A DNA stretch of 64,000 bases from Antitrichia curtipendula (GCA_951230915.1 OX579639.1:6014001-6078000); one strand, 5' to 3'; counted from the stretch's first letter, positions 1 to 12,889 are shown. Notes: generated by a model not told the origin, from the sequence alone. Made by a program: numbers and translations.

Positions 1-111
1 TGTTCCGAGCAATTGGTGATGATGGAATTGAACCTCGTCGACCAGCAGATTGGAGGTGGAGGCGGATTTAGGGTTTCCGGCCTGTCACTACCACTGAGAA
101 AGAGAGTCTGA
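1..111 (+). CDS. Possible C-terminal fragment of a gene entering from the left
   Basis: The first 111 bases are open in frame 1 and end in TGA. This stretch is clearly more GC-rich than the AT-rich DNA that follows. The short peptide contains a glycine run and a basic tail. I recognise no domain, and 37 codons can be open by chance, so this is only a possible terminal exon of a gene lying mostly outside the window. Confidence 0.22.
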   Translation, partial: CSEQLVMMELNLVDQQIGGGGGFRVSGLSLPLRKRV

Positions 112-279
112 TCAACAAGGAGAGCATCTTGTTCACCAAAACCTAGGCTTTGGGGATATTCTCATACGCAGCAAGCAATTGAAATTCCCTCGTAAATTCC
201 TGAGTTCACCTCCGTCTCTTTAATATCTCACTGTCACAGCCGCACTACCCACTGTAATTATATGGAGGCAACAACATTG

Positions 280-2415
280 TGACAACCAAAATATTTGAAA
301 GTGACATTACAGAAGTACATTGTGTTGTCAGAGTCAAGTTGTTATGTAAGTAGAATTCTTTTGCATTTGTTAGCACATCTTATTATCACATTCATGTATG
401 TAATTTATTGGTGATGCGACATAAAAATGAGTGCAGGTGTGAAAAACTTTTGAGATGATTTTAGGTGTTACAAAATATTCCATACATTTTTATTGATAAA
501 TTTGAGTATAAACAATCCAAATCATATTTTTTCAACAAAATTGAAGATCATTCTAAAATAACCAAAAAAATATAGTCAATTTTTTTAGGCACAAATGCAA
601 TAATTTGAATAGTATAAAAAAATTTCAAATAACTATTTTACCTTATTAAACGCTTTTAGTTATAATCTTCAATTCAAATTACTACCACACTAGGGGGGCT
701 GGACAACAAACAAATCATATATCAAATTATTCAAGAATATTTATAAAACATTTGAAGAATAAGTTGGATCTTATAGGTCAATAGGAATATATGGAACCAT
801 CCAATCCCTTCATTGGCCCATCTCAAGGATATAATTGACAATCTTCACTCTCTCAATGTACTAACCTTGCCAATACTATACTAAGTTAAGACTTTAAATA
901 TGTTGATTGTTAAAAATTCTTGCTTCAACTTTGGTTGGATTAGCCATCCAAAAGTACTAAGAACATTAATAGAACATTTCAAGGAGGTGACAATATGAAA
1001 GTATTAAAAACAATGTAAGAGCAAATGTAGGGTCATTTTAATTCAAGAACTAAAAAAAATCAACTACTTAGAAAGACAAGTAATTCCAATATATAAATTT
1101 TAATTTGAAAATAGTTTAAAAATAATCCTAAAATATCCTATAAAAATATTTTGATTTTATAGAATATTTATAGAATGTATCTATTATTTTATATCCTCAT
1201 TAAAAATATCCTTTGTTTGTATGTGGGTCATTTAATTCATAAATAGTAACCCTCTTTAGGTGAAACATCAAATTTTTATTTTGTAAACTAAAAATTCTTT
1301 TTATTCTATATATTAAAATTGATTTTATCATAAAAATGATAGTTTTTTTGTAATTCATTTTTAATTATTTTCTAAAATATAATATGTAAATTTTTTTGTA
1401 CCAATTATGTTGGATATTTAAAAAAATATGAAAATTTCTAAATTAAAAGTGAAGTTTAAAATAAAGATTGAAGAATAATAAATAATAATAAATACAAAGA
1501 CAATCATTCAATAGTGCATAATCTGGATTCTAACACACAAAGCCAACAATTGCAAGAACTCGTTGAATATCTGGAATTTTTCAAAAGAAAAAACAACTAA
1601 ACTTCCCTCAAAATCTCGTCCAAATTTGTTTTTGAAACTTTAATTCAAACAAGAAACAAGGGAATTTTGAAAGCTAATAATTGGATTTAACTAAAGCATA
1701 TCTAGATTCAAGTCTTTTGGTCCATTTAAGTAACTAATAAAGTGAAACCTTTGGAATTTTGACCTTGACTTTGGGATAGAAAATGGATAAACAAAGCTTC
1801 CAAAATGGTGAATTGCAAAAGGACAACATCTCTATTCAATTTGGGATTGATTAGGTTCAATTGTGGTGTCTTCACGAAGAGTGGTTTTGATAACGTTGCT
1901 TTTAATTTAGCCACTTGAAGAATATTTTGATACTTCAAATACCTCTGATGGGTGCACAAATGATACATGTTGATAAGGTGGCTTATAGACTCTACATCCT
2001 TCAACTTGAAAAAAACAATAACTATTCCATCACGCTTCCTAAAATTCGTAACAGGTGCATCTTGCTTCAGTCAGATGTGCCAATGCACAAAAAATATTCC
2101 CAACTTCTATTGCACGCTCATTGTGCCATAAAGCTTATGCTTACGGGTTAATTTCAATGAGTACCGTAAACCATTTCAGGTGATTGATTGTTTCGCTTCA
2201 ATGTTGACATATAATCTGATGTAATGATTGGTTGTAATGCAAAATGCACGTAGAGATTCCACACTTAAGATTCAGTCAAGTATCTTATATATGCACTGAT
2301 ATTATAAATATTAAAACGAGAGTCAACAATCGTATGACCCAAAGCCTACATTCACACAATACTATACAATGACTAAACTCCATTTTAGCCACTAACAAAA
2401 GCAAGTAAAGCAGGC
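280..2415. other. AT-rich intergenic region, no gene seen
   Basis: The sequence is AT-rich with many A/T homopolymer runs and no long or family-like reading frame. Short frames at 1726-2004 (minus) and 1915-2151 (plus) overlap each other and show no recognisable motif. From about 2160 the composition becomes less extreme; this is probably the 3' untranslated and downstream region of the FHA/BRCT gene. Confidence 0.6.
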
Positions 2416-5400
2416 TCATGTATTCCCATTCGAAGTCTCATTATTTAGCCATGTGCGGAGAGAGTGTTGGCCCACAACGTTATTTCTTCGTACGGGACCC
2501 ATGCTTTGCGTCAGCTCAGCATGAAGCGTTGGTCTGTAGGCAGAAACTGGCCGAGAAGGTCGTCGATATGTATACGGCTGCGAGTTTCTTCGACGTACAT
2601 TTGACGGTAATAGACTAACCTCAGGGTCAACGTTAACGGGTGTAGAGCCAGGCAGAAATTGATTCCATGCTAATCTCATAGAATCCCTGCACATTAAACG
2701 TCACAATTAAGGACTATATGCTTAACGTTATAATTACAATTTAGGACTACAGGCTAAACACCACAATTTAGGACTAAACGATAAGTTATTTTTCCAAGAT
2801 GGTAATGCAATGTTAGCTTTGTTGACAAGCTGAACACAATCTAGTGTCTACCAACGTACCCAACCTTTCAATTGAGATTCAAATATGTTGTTAAACCAAA
2901 ATGAAGACGAGAAGTCTTACCTGTGATGGCTTTGTGTGCATGCAGGGCAGTACCATGGTGGTGGAGCCGGGGGATCCAAACAAAATGTGTGAATTACTCG
3001 GTTTCCGCAGTTCCCACATCTCATTAACATAGATTCAGCATCACTGTTTCCGCACTGAATGCAAACAGCATCCTACAAAAGGTTCACATGCGTCACACTG
3101 ACTGTCAGGACTTTATTAATATTTCTGAAGTGCTGACTGTTGCATTCCATAACCTTCTTGAGCCGTCATGATTGTTAGAAAAGATGTAACTAGTTCACGT
3201 CGAAGGGCCAACTAAGCAGCAAAGATAGAAATTGGGAGGGATGACTACACAAAAACTAAAATCATTAACTAGCAACAACTGACCAAGCTTACCACCACGA
3301 TTGTTCTCTGGCTTCCAGAAGAAGATCCCATCTCTTTCTTGCCCACAACAACCACAGTCTCGTCAAGTTTTCCGGACGAATCCACTTCTTGTCTTGTGAT
3401 GAAGTCACAAGGTGCTTTACAAAGAGGACAAAATGGACCTTTTTCCTGCCAACCAAAATAAATCAGTGATATTTGAAAGTACGTCCCTTGCACCAAACTG
3501 ATAATACATATTAATAAAAAGGAACTGAGTACGAACAGGAAGGTAGCATCAAGATCCCTACAAATACACAAGCTGAAAAGTAGATAGAGGTGTGGATACG
3601 TACCACTTGTATAGTCCAAGTAAAAATACATATGTAGCAAAATTTGTGCCCGCATTCCAACAGACCTTCAGATGGAGACTTTGTTTGCTCCAAACAAATA
3701 GCACAAGCAACCTCTCTGTCACTTTGTGATAATTGAGAGCTATCCGGGTCCTTCCCTCTATTTATATCAGCATTGGTGCCCTCTGTAGCTAGAGCACTTA
3801 ACTGGGGCATTTGTAAACCACTCTCCGTCAAGCCTTCGTCGACATCATCTGTCAGATTAACAACGGTGAACTCTCTGTCTGTTCCAGCGGAATATGGAGA
3901 CCTGCCCCTCCCTCTTGATTTGTCAATGGCTCCTCGTCCTTGCTCATCAATGCACCGGTCTAATATTGAACTTGCTGATTTTCTGCGCTTTTTGTACAGC
4001 CCATGCACTTGACCCGCATCGTGCAATCTCGAACTGTCTGATCTTCGCCTCGTATTATGGTAGCCCTCCTCCGAAGTACCAGCAGTCTCACCAGTTCTCC
4101 TCAGATAAGACTCTCCAGTACGTGTCGGAGGAACTGTTGGATTCTCTCTTACCAAATTTCCTTGGTCAGCACTAAGTTTTACCAGTTTACGTGACTTTTT
4201 TCTGCCTCCAGTGCGACCAAACGCTGCCTTCCTTGAGGTGCCCGGCAAATCCATTTGGTCGGATCCAGCACACACGGCACGTTTTCCACGCTGATCCTGC
4301 CGCCACATTATCACTCAATTCAGTCGTAGCTAAACTCACAAGCGCGAGTCAGATAAAGAATGCACTGAAATACGCTTCTAAGAATTTTAATCTGCAAGGA
4401 ACTGCTCTTTTCAAGATAAGTCACCATCACATCTTGTACCTCTTGATCGATTGTGCTTGAGAAAAAGGCGACATGATCAATACGATGTTGACTTATGGCT
4501 GTGTTGGATGGTGGATCCCGTTCTAATACCAGAGGTGACAACTTCTCTTTCCATTTCAGTAGCCCCACTTCATCTCCGCTGCACATCACATCGCCTATAG
4601 TTAAATCTCGTAAAGAATCTCTACACGGAAGATTCTTAATATTCAGTAGAACATCAGACCTGATAGAGTCACTGACAAAACCATCCAACTGAATCATTAC
4701 AATAGACAGAACTAGTCCGACACTAGATTGGTGCGACCAGGTTCAAATGAAACCAGGTATCCATGCGCTGGAACTTTGACACTACCAACAGTTAATTCCT
4801 ATCTGGTGACTAGGAAACGATTTGCCATTACACATTTCAATGACCCAGCGGAGAATTGAAAAGTTGTGATACTGTGAGTGTAGTCCGAGGAAATTTTCAG
4901 ATGAAACCAAATCCCGGTTCAAAGTCAGTTCAAAGCCTACCTTCGAAGCTTGTATGGAGATTCTGCGAGTCTCTTGCCTGCTCGCAGACTATCCTCGAAC
5001 CATTGGTGATTGATTACCGGCTTGTGCAACTTCATTGCACGGTCAAACTTTTTGCCGTGAAACTTCCAGCAGACCTACAGCTCATCGACCAACGCACGCA
5101 TGTCGCTGAAATTTAATATAATAATACTGAAATTAGCAGAGCAGCATGCACACCCCTCTCACCAGATCGCAAGAGTAAAGTCTATCAAGTTAGAAAAAAG
5201 AGAGATACCAGATGTGTGTTGGCTTTAGAAAGTTGTCCTGTGAAGGCAGCGCCGGTCTTGTTGATGAGCTTCACAAGGTTTTGTCGATCGATACCTTCAT
5301 AGCCACTCACCGACACAATCACTGACTCCATTCCTTCAATGGGACCATCCGGCCAAGAGACATCGTCGACAGCAATGGACACTTCAGGATCTTCTCTTTC

Positions 5401-7447
5401 GTAAGCCCTGCCAGAAACTTCGGGGTGCTCCTCTAAGTCCACTCTCACTGGGATTGCATCCATGAACCTAGAAACTGGGGATGTAGGTAAGATATCGCTG
5501 GCAGCTTTGTCCACATTTGGAAGCTCGGCTCGACAGTCTCTAACATTATCAACAGCCAAGCCTGTCGCTGGCTCAGAAAGATGTAATTCGTCTTCTATAT
5601 GCTGACCACTGACAGTTTCTGAAGACATAATGAGATTGTAGTCCTCTGGTTCCCTCTGTTCACAAGGGGCACATATTTCATTTGGCAGATCTTCATGAAC
5701 TCCAAGTCCATGAGCTCTGTCCCTCAAACATAAACTAGTCTCAATCGCCTGATGATCTTCCAGTATGCAGGAAGATCTACATTTTTCTCCATCAGCAGGG
5801 AACTGCGCATTTAGCACACATTCACCAACTTCAGGGACTTCATTCACAGCGCTATTGGGCAATGCCTCTTCTATCAAGTTCTCTCCACGACATTGATAGG
5901 ATTCGTTCAAACGATTATCGACATCAACAGCAGCTGCAAGATCTGATACTTCCTGTCCTCTCCGTGGTGAAATGGATCGAAGAGAATTCTGTACATTACG
6001 AAGAGAACCTCCTACTAGAGGTAGACAATCATAAGCGTCCAGACCTAGAGAATCAGAATCCTCCTGGTCATTTCCAACACTTTCATATTGACATTTTCGT
6101 GAAATAGGACAATCTACCGTCGGGATAACCGAGGGCTTAGGAGCAGCAAGAAACTCCCGTGCTCCAGCCAGATCAGGACAATGGGAAGCAACAACTGTCT
6201 TACAAGAATTCGCACACAAAGTGTGGACATTCTTTGATTGTGGATCACTAGTACCGCAATCCTGAGCTGGATCTTGAAGCGCCCGCGAAACTTCAGCAAC
6301 TTGCTGCTCATTTTCAATCAATTTCTCCTCACTCTCTTTCACACATGCTTCGAAGACTTGTTGCAAGGGTGGCGGATTGACGTCCCCTGATATTTCAGCG
6401 ATGTGATTCTGCCTGATGACAACCGTAAGCAAACACTCCATGGCCGCAAAGTAGAATCGGTCCCCGTCAGCGAGATCCACAGCTTCACCTCTCCGAAGCT
6501 GAAATAGCTCGGTAGCCGGCGTCGCCTGAACCTCGAGCAAATGAAAAGATCAATAAAAAAACAAATATAGTCAAAATCTCACATTCCATCTGCCGCTATA
6601 TGATTCAATACAATGCTGAATTTTTTTCTAGAAATGCATATGTTGAATGAGTTTCTGCTTAACGAATTCAGGGAACACTTAATGAATTTCATGAATTTAG
6701 AGATCCAGTTAAAAACTTCTGTGACATGACTTAGAGTTTAGATCAGAGTGCAGTGCGACATAACGAACTAGAAACGAATTCATTATTATGTGCTTAAACA
6801 TGTCGAATTTCCTGTAGTAATTCCAAGCTCTGAAGCACGCCCTAAACCCACCTCCGAACCATGGATGCTTTTCGAGTGGCAATCGACGAAGAGTAGAGAA
6901 TTAATTCCATGACACTCAATACGTAAGCCCGTTTCTGTGAGTGTAAAACAAGCCTGCCGCCTGCTACAGAGAAGTTGCGCCCTCAGAGACGCTTCAAACG
7001 TTCCGCGCCCGATCCATGTTTCCCCTTCTTGCAACCCCTGCACCAATTTAAGAAACCAAAATCCCCCATGAAATTAAGCGATCTCATCTCGCATCTTCGA
7101 AGAGCGGTCAATTATTCCAGATTTGAAAGTATTGGACTGCGCTTTTGCTACCTAGTTTGACGTAATTCTCTATACCTTTTCAACATCCTCTGTTTTTGAG
7201 CTCCAAACTCTTAGATGTAATTGAGAAGTTCAAAAAACGTCTAATTCGACTCTGAGCTAGAAAACGAGAACGTTCTCGAACGCCGCTATTCCTAAGTGTG
7301 CCTCATCTACAACCTTAAAGAAAAGTCACGCAAAAATTACGATGGACACCTGAATCGCAAATCCACGACCGAAGGACTTACCAGAGGCGGTCCTTGAGGA
7401 GGTTTCAAGGAGGCCGAGTACGCGAGGTGCCTTTCACATCCACACAT
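2416..7447 (-). CDS. FHA-BRCT-RING-PHD domain protein (nine exons)
   Basis: I joined nine exons at GT-AG sites in consistent phase: 7447-7382, 7037-6852, 6525-5209, 5074-4941, 4659-4440, 4296-3604, 3445-3293, 3072-2921 and 2686-2416, giving about 1063 codons. Exons 2-3 encode an FHA-like fold (IGRG, then SRRQ, then GINS, then LADGDRFYF; residues about 20-125). A long acidic linker follows. A BRCT domain spans exons 3-4 (VSVSGYEG ... NTHLVCWKFHGKKF ... NHQWFEDSL). A C3HC4 RING spans exons 6-7 (CAIC, CGHKFCYIC, CPLC). A PHD-type finger is in exon 8 (CIQC, MRCGNC, HTFC, WYCPAC). The BRCT-RING part resembles the Arabidopsis RING/BRCT protein At1g67180 as I recall it; that protein lacks an obvious FHA. 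A nuclear ubiquitin ligase in DNA-damage signalling is a reasonable inference. Exon 5 is the least certain, because its acceptor was chosen mainly by frame. Confidence 0.83.
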
Positions 7448-7999
7448 GGAGAGAAGCCTCAAACACTTCCACACTCTTTTCAAGAACCTTCCTTCAATCA
7501 CTTGCACTTAATACCCGAAAGCGCACACAATCGCTGAAGGAAACCGCTCCAGCTACTGTATAACGCTGCAAGCACCCGCGGCAAAGCCCTAACTCGATAC
7601 AATTTCTAGCTCCGAATTTCTCCGTTCTAGCAACATCACGAAGTCTGCCTACACTCATCACAATGAGAAACGAAATCGAGCAAGCTGTGCCCTAACCTAC
7701 TCGTACAATTCAATATTCAATTGGTACTGAGTTCTGGCACCATTGTAAAGAAGTAACTAACTTCGCAAGTCTGACAGCGACGGAAATGTACTTTGGTGCT
7801 GTGGTTGTGACTGAGGATTCGGTTTCGAGTGGACGGATTCAAATGAGCCAAACTCCAGAAACGGCGGCAAATTAATGCTCATTGTTTTAAGCTGATATTT
7901 CGCGGTAATAACTGTTTATATAGCAAACATTCACGTTGATATGCAGCATGTCATGGCTGGAGGTGTGGGGTAGAGAGTCCCATAAGGAGGTCAAGTGTC
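7448..7999. promoter_or_regulatory. Upstream region of the FHA-BRCT-RING-PHD gene
   Basis: This stretch holds the 5' untranslated region and promoter of the minus-strand gene starting at 7447. It has no long frame. I see no clear TATA box at a diagnostic distance. It also separates that gene from the tRNA. Confidence 0.45.
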
Positions 8000-8083
8000 G
8001 TCAGCATGGCCGAGTGGTCTAAGGCGCCAGACTCAAGTTCTGGTCTTCGTAAGGGGGCGTGGGTTCGAACCCCACTGCTGACA
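8000..8083 (+). tRNA. tRNA-Leu (anticodon CAA)
   Basis: An 84-nt cloverleaf can be drawn. The acceptor stem is GTCAGCA (8000-8006) paired with TGCTGAC (8076-8082), with discriminator A. The A box is TGGCCGAGTGG and the B box GGTTCGAAC. The anticodon arm is CCAGA-CTCAAGT-TCTGG, giving anticodon CAA. The long variable arm is typical of class II leucine tRNAs. There is no intron, although plant tRNA-Leu(CAA) genes often have one. CCA is not encoded. A T run at about 8087-8093 serves as the Pol III terminator. Confidence 0.97.
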
Positions 8084-8086
8084 GTA

Positions 8087-8093
8087 CGTTTTT
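8087..8093 (+). terminator. Pol III T-run terminator of tRNA-Leu
   Basis: A run of T residues begins a few bases after the discriminator base, as expected for RNA polymerase III termination. Confidence 0.7.
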
Positions 8094-8099
8094 TCCTCC

Positions 8100-8670
8100 A
8101 CACACATACGTTTTTTTCCCCCAAGGTTTCATCTTTTTCCCAAAAAACATGCTGCCCTTTTTCTTTCTAAAAGGGTAATTTAACCTCCAAAGGTGCAATT
8201 TTCCCCCTAACATACTCTCTTCTTCTCTATGCTGTCAAAATGCTTTCATTTTCTCTAAGATGCTTTCTTCTTCTCCATATTGCTTTTTATCCTCCAAAGT
8301 ATCATTGTTTTCCTTCAAGATGCCTTCTTTCTCTCTACGATACCTTCTTTTGTCCCTAAAATGCTCTCTTCCAATCCATATTGTCTTTTATCTCCAAAAG
8401 TATCATCATTTTATCCTATGATGCCTTCTTTCTTTCTAAAATGCCTTTTTTCCTCCAAGATTTCCTTTTTCTTTCCGTAATATTTTTTTTCCTTCAAGAT
8501 GCCATTTTCACTCTAGAAGTGGTCTTCACCTTCAAAAATGCTTTCTTAACCTCCAAAAATGTCATTTTTACTCTAGGTGTTATCTTTACCCTCAAAGATG
8601 TTATCTTTATCTCTAAAATTGTCATTTTTATTGCTACTATGCTTTATTTGTTCCCAAGATCCCATCTGTG
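8100..8670. repeat. Degenerate pyrimidine-rich tandem repeat (about 30 bp)
   Basis: The plus strand is almost entirely pyrimidine-biased. Variations of a unit like AAGATGCTTTCTTCTTCTC recur about every 28-32 bases, with anchors ATGCTTTC, ATGCCTTCTTT, ATGCTCTC and ATGCCATTT. The frames here (for example 8280-8480 and 8381-8680) are repeat translations rich in Ser, Phe and Leu and are not counted as genes. The array decays to the right, with CTCTAGG and CTCAAAGATG variants. Confidence 0.7.
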
Positions 8671-8699
8671 CATATTTTGAAGATGCCATTTTGATTTGG

Positions 8700-10330
8700 A
8701 CACATTTTCTTTAGCAATTGACCAATTGATTATACCATTGTATATCCTTTTTAAGTAGATTTTGATGTGACATCTATAACAAACAAATGTATGCATCTAG
8801 CAATACCAAATGTTTATATGTATATATAATAGCATGAAAGCATTAAACCACTTGTCATTTTTACATTGTTGATCAGTAGAGGGGTGCTTCTAGGCTTGGC
8901 ATGATATATAACTTGAAACCAATTTAAACTAGATGGAGAGCTAATAGAAGTTTTCACCCTTGCATATTAAGAAATCATTCCCTCAAGGTCTCAATATCCA
9001 AAATCTAGATAAATTTAAATATATACTTAAAAATATGTATTTTAAAATTTTGATTTAAAAATATGTTTTCTATTCTATTTTTTATTTTTAGAAATCCATT
9101 TTTTTTCTATTGTAATACTTTGATATTTCCACCCTCAAAAATCATAATACTCTGATTTTTCTACCAAAAATTCTCAAAAAATTCAAATCAATGAAAATAG
9201 ACATTTCACATATTAAAAGAATCAAAGTTTTATTTATCAATTAAATTAAGGCTAGATACTATCCCCATATCTTATCAATGATTGAATTCTCAAATTGGCA
9301 TTTTTTTTGGGCCAATGACCCCTACTTACTACGGACTTCTATGTATTAGAATCAAACAAATTTTGCAAAAGAAGAAAATATTTTTTTGGAATTCGCCATA
9401 GAATTGTACAATATTGGTAGAAGAGAATTCACCAACAAAAGTATGGGAAGAAACTTGTAAAAAGTGAGGGAAGCAAATTTTCAACTTCTGGAATCCTAAT
9501 TTTAACACAGGATTTGAACTTTGTGTTTGCTCTAGTGTGACAACAAGACAAAGCTACTTCTACAATGTAGTTTCTTCCTACTCATATAGAAATAAACATC
9601 ATGCCAAAGTTGACAAAAGCAATTCCAAAAATCTCAAAGTTTGTTTTCCAAAGAAGTCTATCCTAATTAGAGGTTGGAGTTCAACTTACAAGGGCTAAAA
9701 AAAGCTTGTCCATCTCTTTGGCCCTTCCATCACCCCATGCACATGCAGGGGTTTCTAGCTCCACCCGCCCATCGCCTAGCCATGTGTTAAGGGGGGGGGG
9801 GGAGGGAGGCAAATTGGAATGGGGGGAGTGCACTGCTTGTAAGCACATGATTGCATCCCTTCCACGCCTTGCCGTGCAAGTGAAAATTGCGGGGTGTTTA
9901 TTTTTTAATTCTAATTTACAATGTGTGTGTTTTTAATCCTAATCTGCGGTTTAGGGAAAAAAATTCTAATTGCGTGGGACTCTCTCAAGTTGTTGATAGG
10001 ACTTAAAGAAAATTACAAATAGAATTAAGGGTTGAAGCATTCAAGTTAAATATTTAATTACACCTTGTGGTGATTATTTATTTTTAATTTGTTTTTGTTT
10101 TTTAGAATCCTCAATTGTCTTTTAGCTTCCTCATAATTTTAAAAGAACGTTGGCTTAGTGTTTAGGCTATATGCATTGAAGAAAAATGGCTAACCACACC
10201 CTATTGGTATTTTATGCGTTCGTTGTTGTATTGTTGACCTTTTTTGGCTGTAGACAACGATGTCGTTGTCATTGTGTAGTACCCATTGTTCCAATTCAAA
10301 TTGAGGGAGGTTTAGGGGTTCGACGTTTAC
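8700..10330. other. AT-rich intergenic sequence, no gene seen
   Basis: No convincing coding sequence was seen. A poly-G tract at about 9790-9802 sits in a short GC-rich island (9690-9860). That island might mark the left part of the Harbinger element, but no terminal inverted repeat could be confirmed there. Confidence 0.5.
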
Positions 10331-10386
10331 TTTCAATTATTGTTGCTATGGCTTAAAGACAACGTTTTCCACGTCACATGTGGTAG

Positions 10387-11592
10387 GTGGAGCCATGTCA
10401 ATATATCTACCATGATGTATGGCATACATCTCCAGAAATGTTAAATATGAGGTATTGGCAAACATATTGTATGGATTTCTTAGCATTTGAGGCATTAGTT
10501 GACTTATTAACACCCTACTTGCGTCGTATTGCTATTACATTTGTTAGACCCCCTATTCCAATTCAAAAACAAATAAAACTTGTTTTATATTGATTAGCAT
10601 ATGGTGTAAGTAGTGCTAGGATGAACAATGTATATGGATGCGGTGAGTCTACTATTTGAAAATACACTATGATTGTTTGTCAAGCATTAGGAACTGGAGA
10701 TGATGGTTTATTCTTTCAAATTATTCACACATCTTATGACGATTGACTTCAAAGCATTATAGAAACATTTAGGGACATCACTGGTCTACCAAATATAACT
10801 AGTGCAATTGATGGCTCTCATATCCCTCTCACGATCCAATCGAGCAAATGATACACTCCCACGCCACAAGATTTTTTTAATCGAAAAAAATTGCATAGCA
10901 TTGTTTTTTAAAGAGTGTGTGACGCGAATATAATGTTTTGGAATGTTTGTGCGGGCCAACTTGGAGGTGTACATGATGTTGGGCAATTTGTTGTGTCTTC
11001 TATTGCTGTACAATTTAGCACAAGACAAATTTTAGCAAGGTTAGTCATCCACTTGAGTGGAATGGATATTAGGCCTTACTTGATTGGTGACACTATTTAT
11101 CCAAACCGACCATATTTGCTTCATAATTTCAACTTCGATAATTCAGCAATGGTGAATCACATTAGGTATGTTTATTTTATATATTTTTTATTTTATTATT
11201 CAACATATTCAAGAGTTTTCATTTTTATTGAGTTCTTTACTAAAAACATGTAATGTTTAGCGCAGATTTGATTTCTCTGTCAATAGTGGTAGAGTAGTTA
11301 TTGAACAAGCCTTTGGAGCTTTGAAGAATCGTTGGCAAATTCTTAAAGGTTCAATATGTTAGTTGATAAGGTTACTCTTATTACCCTAGCTTGTTGTGTT
11401 CTACATAATTATTGTAAGTTGAAGAGACAACGCGTGCCTGTGCCTGCGGATGTTAGATTGCAGCATGACCCTTATGTTGAATTTCATGTTGGGAGGATGC
11501 AACTTCCTCGTGAAGGTTTAGCAGCAAAATTGGAAGGAGAAGCAATGAGATATCTATTATTTGCATCATGGATAAAACGTAATCCACAATGA
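10387..11592 (+). pseudogene. PIF/Harbinger-type transposase (DDE), decayed
   Basis: The pieces follow the PIF/Harbinger nuclease order. They are an N-terminal helix region (MRYWQTYCMDFLAFEAL), then AIDGSHIPL with the first Asp near 10810, then VCDANIMFWNVCAGQLGGVHD near 10920 for the second block, then GDTIYPNRPYLL, then RVVIEQAFGALKNRW near 11300 supplying the Glu, and a terminal LACCVLHNYC. At least six in-frame stops break it (for example after QIKLVLY, within STI-KYT, and after SIC), so it is inactive. An intron may lie at about 11165-11262, or that stretch may be an insertion. The enzyme family normally moves with a Myb-like partner, which is present downstream on the other strand. Confidence 0.87.
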
Positions 11593-12172
11593 ATTTTAGC
11601 CATGTTTCATATATTGTCCATTGAATTTTAAATTAAACCACCGTGCTAATAGTATATACTTGTTTTTGAAATTATAAATTATATCCTCATTATTAAAAAA
11701 GAAAAACTTAAACATTATTGAAACAAAATTTAAACATAATTGAAAAATTATTGACACATTATAGAAATATCATTATAAAATTACAAAAACATTTATAGAA
11801 ACAATACTGAGATGAAATAACATTCATAAAAAAAAAGGAGTACAATATAGTGAAATTGAAATAATGTCAAAGCTATTCCGTATTTTTCTTAACGGCATCT
11901 GCAAATATAGCTGCCATGCACTCACTACCACCCTGTTGCAATTGAAACAATTCAAGTTACAATCTCCTATTTTTGTCACGTTCCATTTGACGTATTGTTT
12001 AATTCTCCTTATGCATATTCACAGAAGCTTCAATCCAAAACTTCTCTATTTTTGTTGTGGTATTAATTAGCTTGTCCAAGGTATCCATCAAGCTCCTACC
12101 AATTCGGGACTTCTCAACAGGTTTTGAAGAAGTTCCTTTGCCACAACAGCCAACCAAATTAGCTGCACGTGT

Positions 12173-12889
12173 TCATGGATTAGTTCTACTATTGTCATGG
12201 GCGGTGCCAGGAGATGAATCTAGAACAACATGTGGCAATGATTGCAAATGAGGAGACTGACGAACGTCATTATGCTCTTTGGAAAGATCAACAAGAGCAT
12301 TTGAAGTCCCCGTTCTTGACATCACTATACTTTGGTCCATTCTTCCCGGTACTCCGTTGGCCTTCGCCGTAAAGCTCAAAATCTCATCAATTTGATCATA
12401 CCAAATGAACTTTGCACCATCGTCTTTGGCACGGATCCTTGTCTGGTTCTTTAATTTCTTAATCTTAGAATAATTGCTCCGCAACTTCTCCCACTTGTTG
12501 GAGAGAGACTTCACCTTTAGTCCATGCTCAGTAGGGAATTATGCAATGAGAAGCTTGTAAATCCTCTTCCATTGATGTTGTCGCATTGTCACAATGTTGT
12601 GAATCTCCACATATTCCTTGCACTGGGACAATAAAAACCTAATTGCGGTGTTGCTCCAATGTCGCTCTTGTGGTGCTGCCTGTGCACTTACAGGTGGAAG
12701 GGGACCTATAGGGATTGAAGAAACATGAGGAGAAGCTTGAGAACTTGGTCCAGCTGTCGCCGCCGTTGGACTACCTAAAAGAACTATTTGCAAAAATCTC
12801 TCTTCTTCCATGCTCACAAAACTCTGACAAAATAACTTCAAAGCAATGATATTGAAAAAATTGAAAAAACTAAACCCTAAGTCCAACAA
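12173..12889 (-). pseudogene. Myb/trihelix-like accessory gene of the PIF/Harbinger element
   Basis: Two consecutive frames (12889-12539 and 12514-12173) read as one protein split by a single in-frame TAA. The first part has a Pro/Ala/Ser-rich leader and then a tryptophan-containing segment (RHWSNTAIRFLLSQCKEY). The second continues with the trihelix/MADF-like signature KVKSLSNKWEKLRSNYSKIK and a WYDQIDEIL segment. PIF/Harbinger elements usually encode such a DNA-binding partner for the transposase. Its convergent position next to the transposase supports that pairing. The intact start is probably the ATG near 12813 (MEEERF). Confidence 0.7.

Noticed and set aside
8019..8213. Minus-strand frame over the tRNA gene
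   Set aside because: It overlaps the tRNA-Leu completely on its right side; the tRNA is certain and the frame has no homology I recognise.
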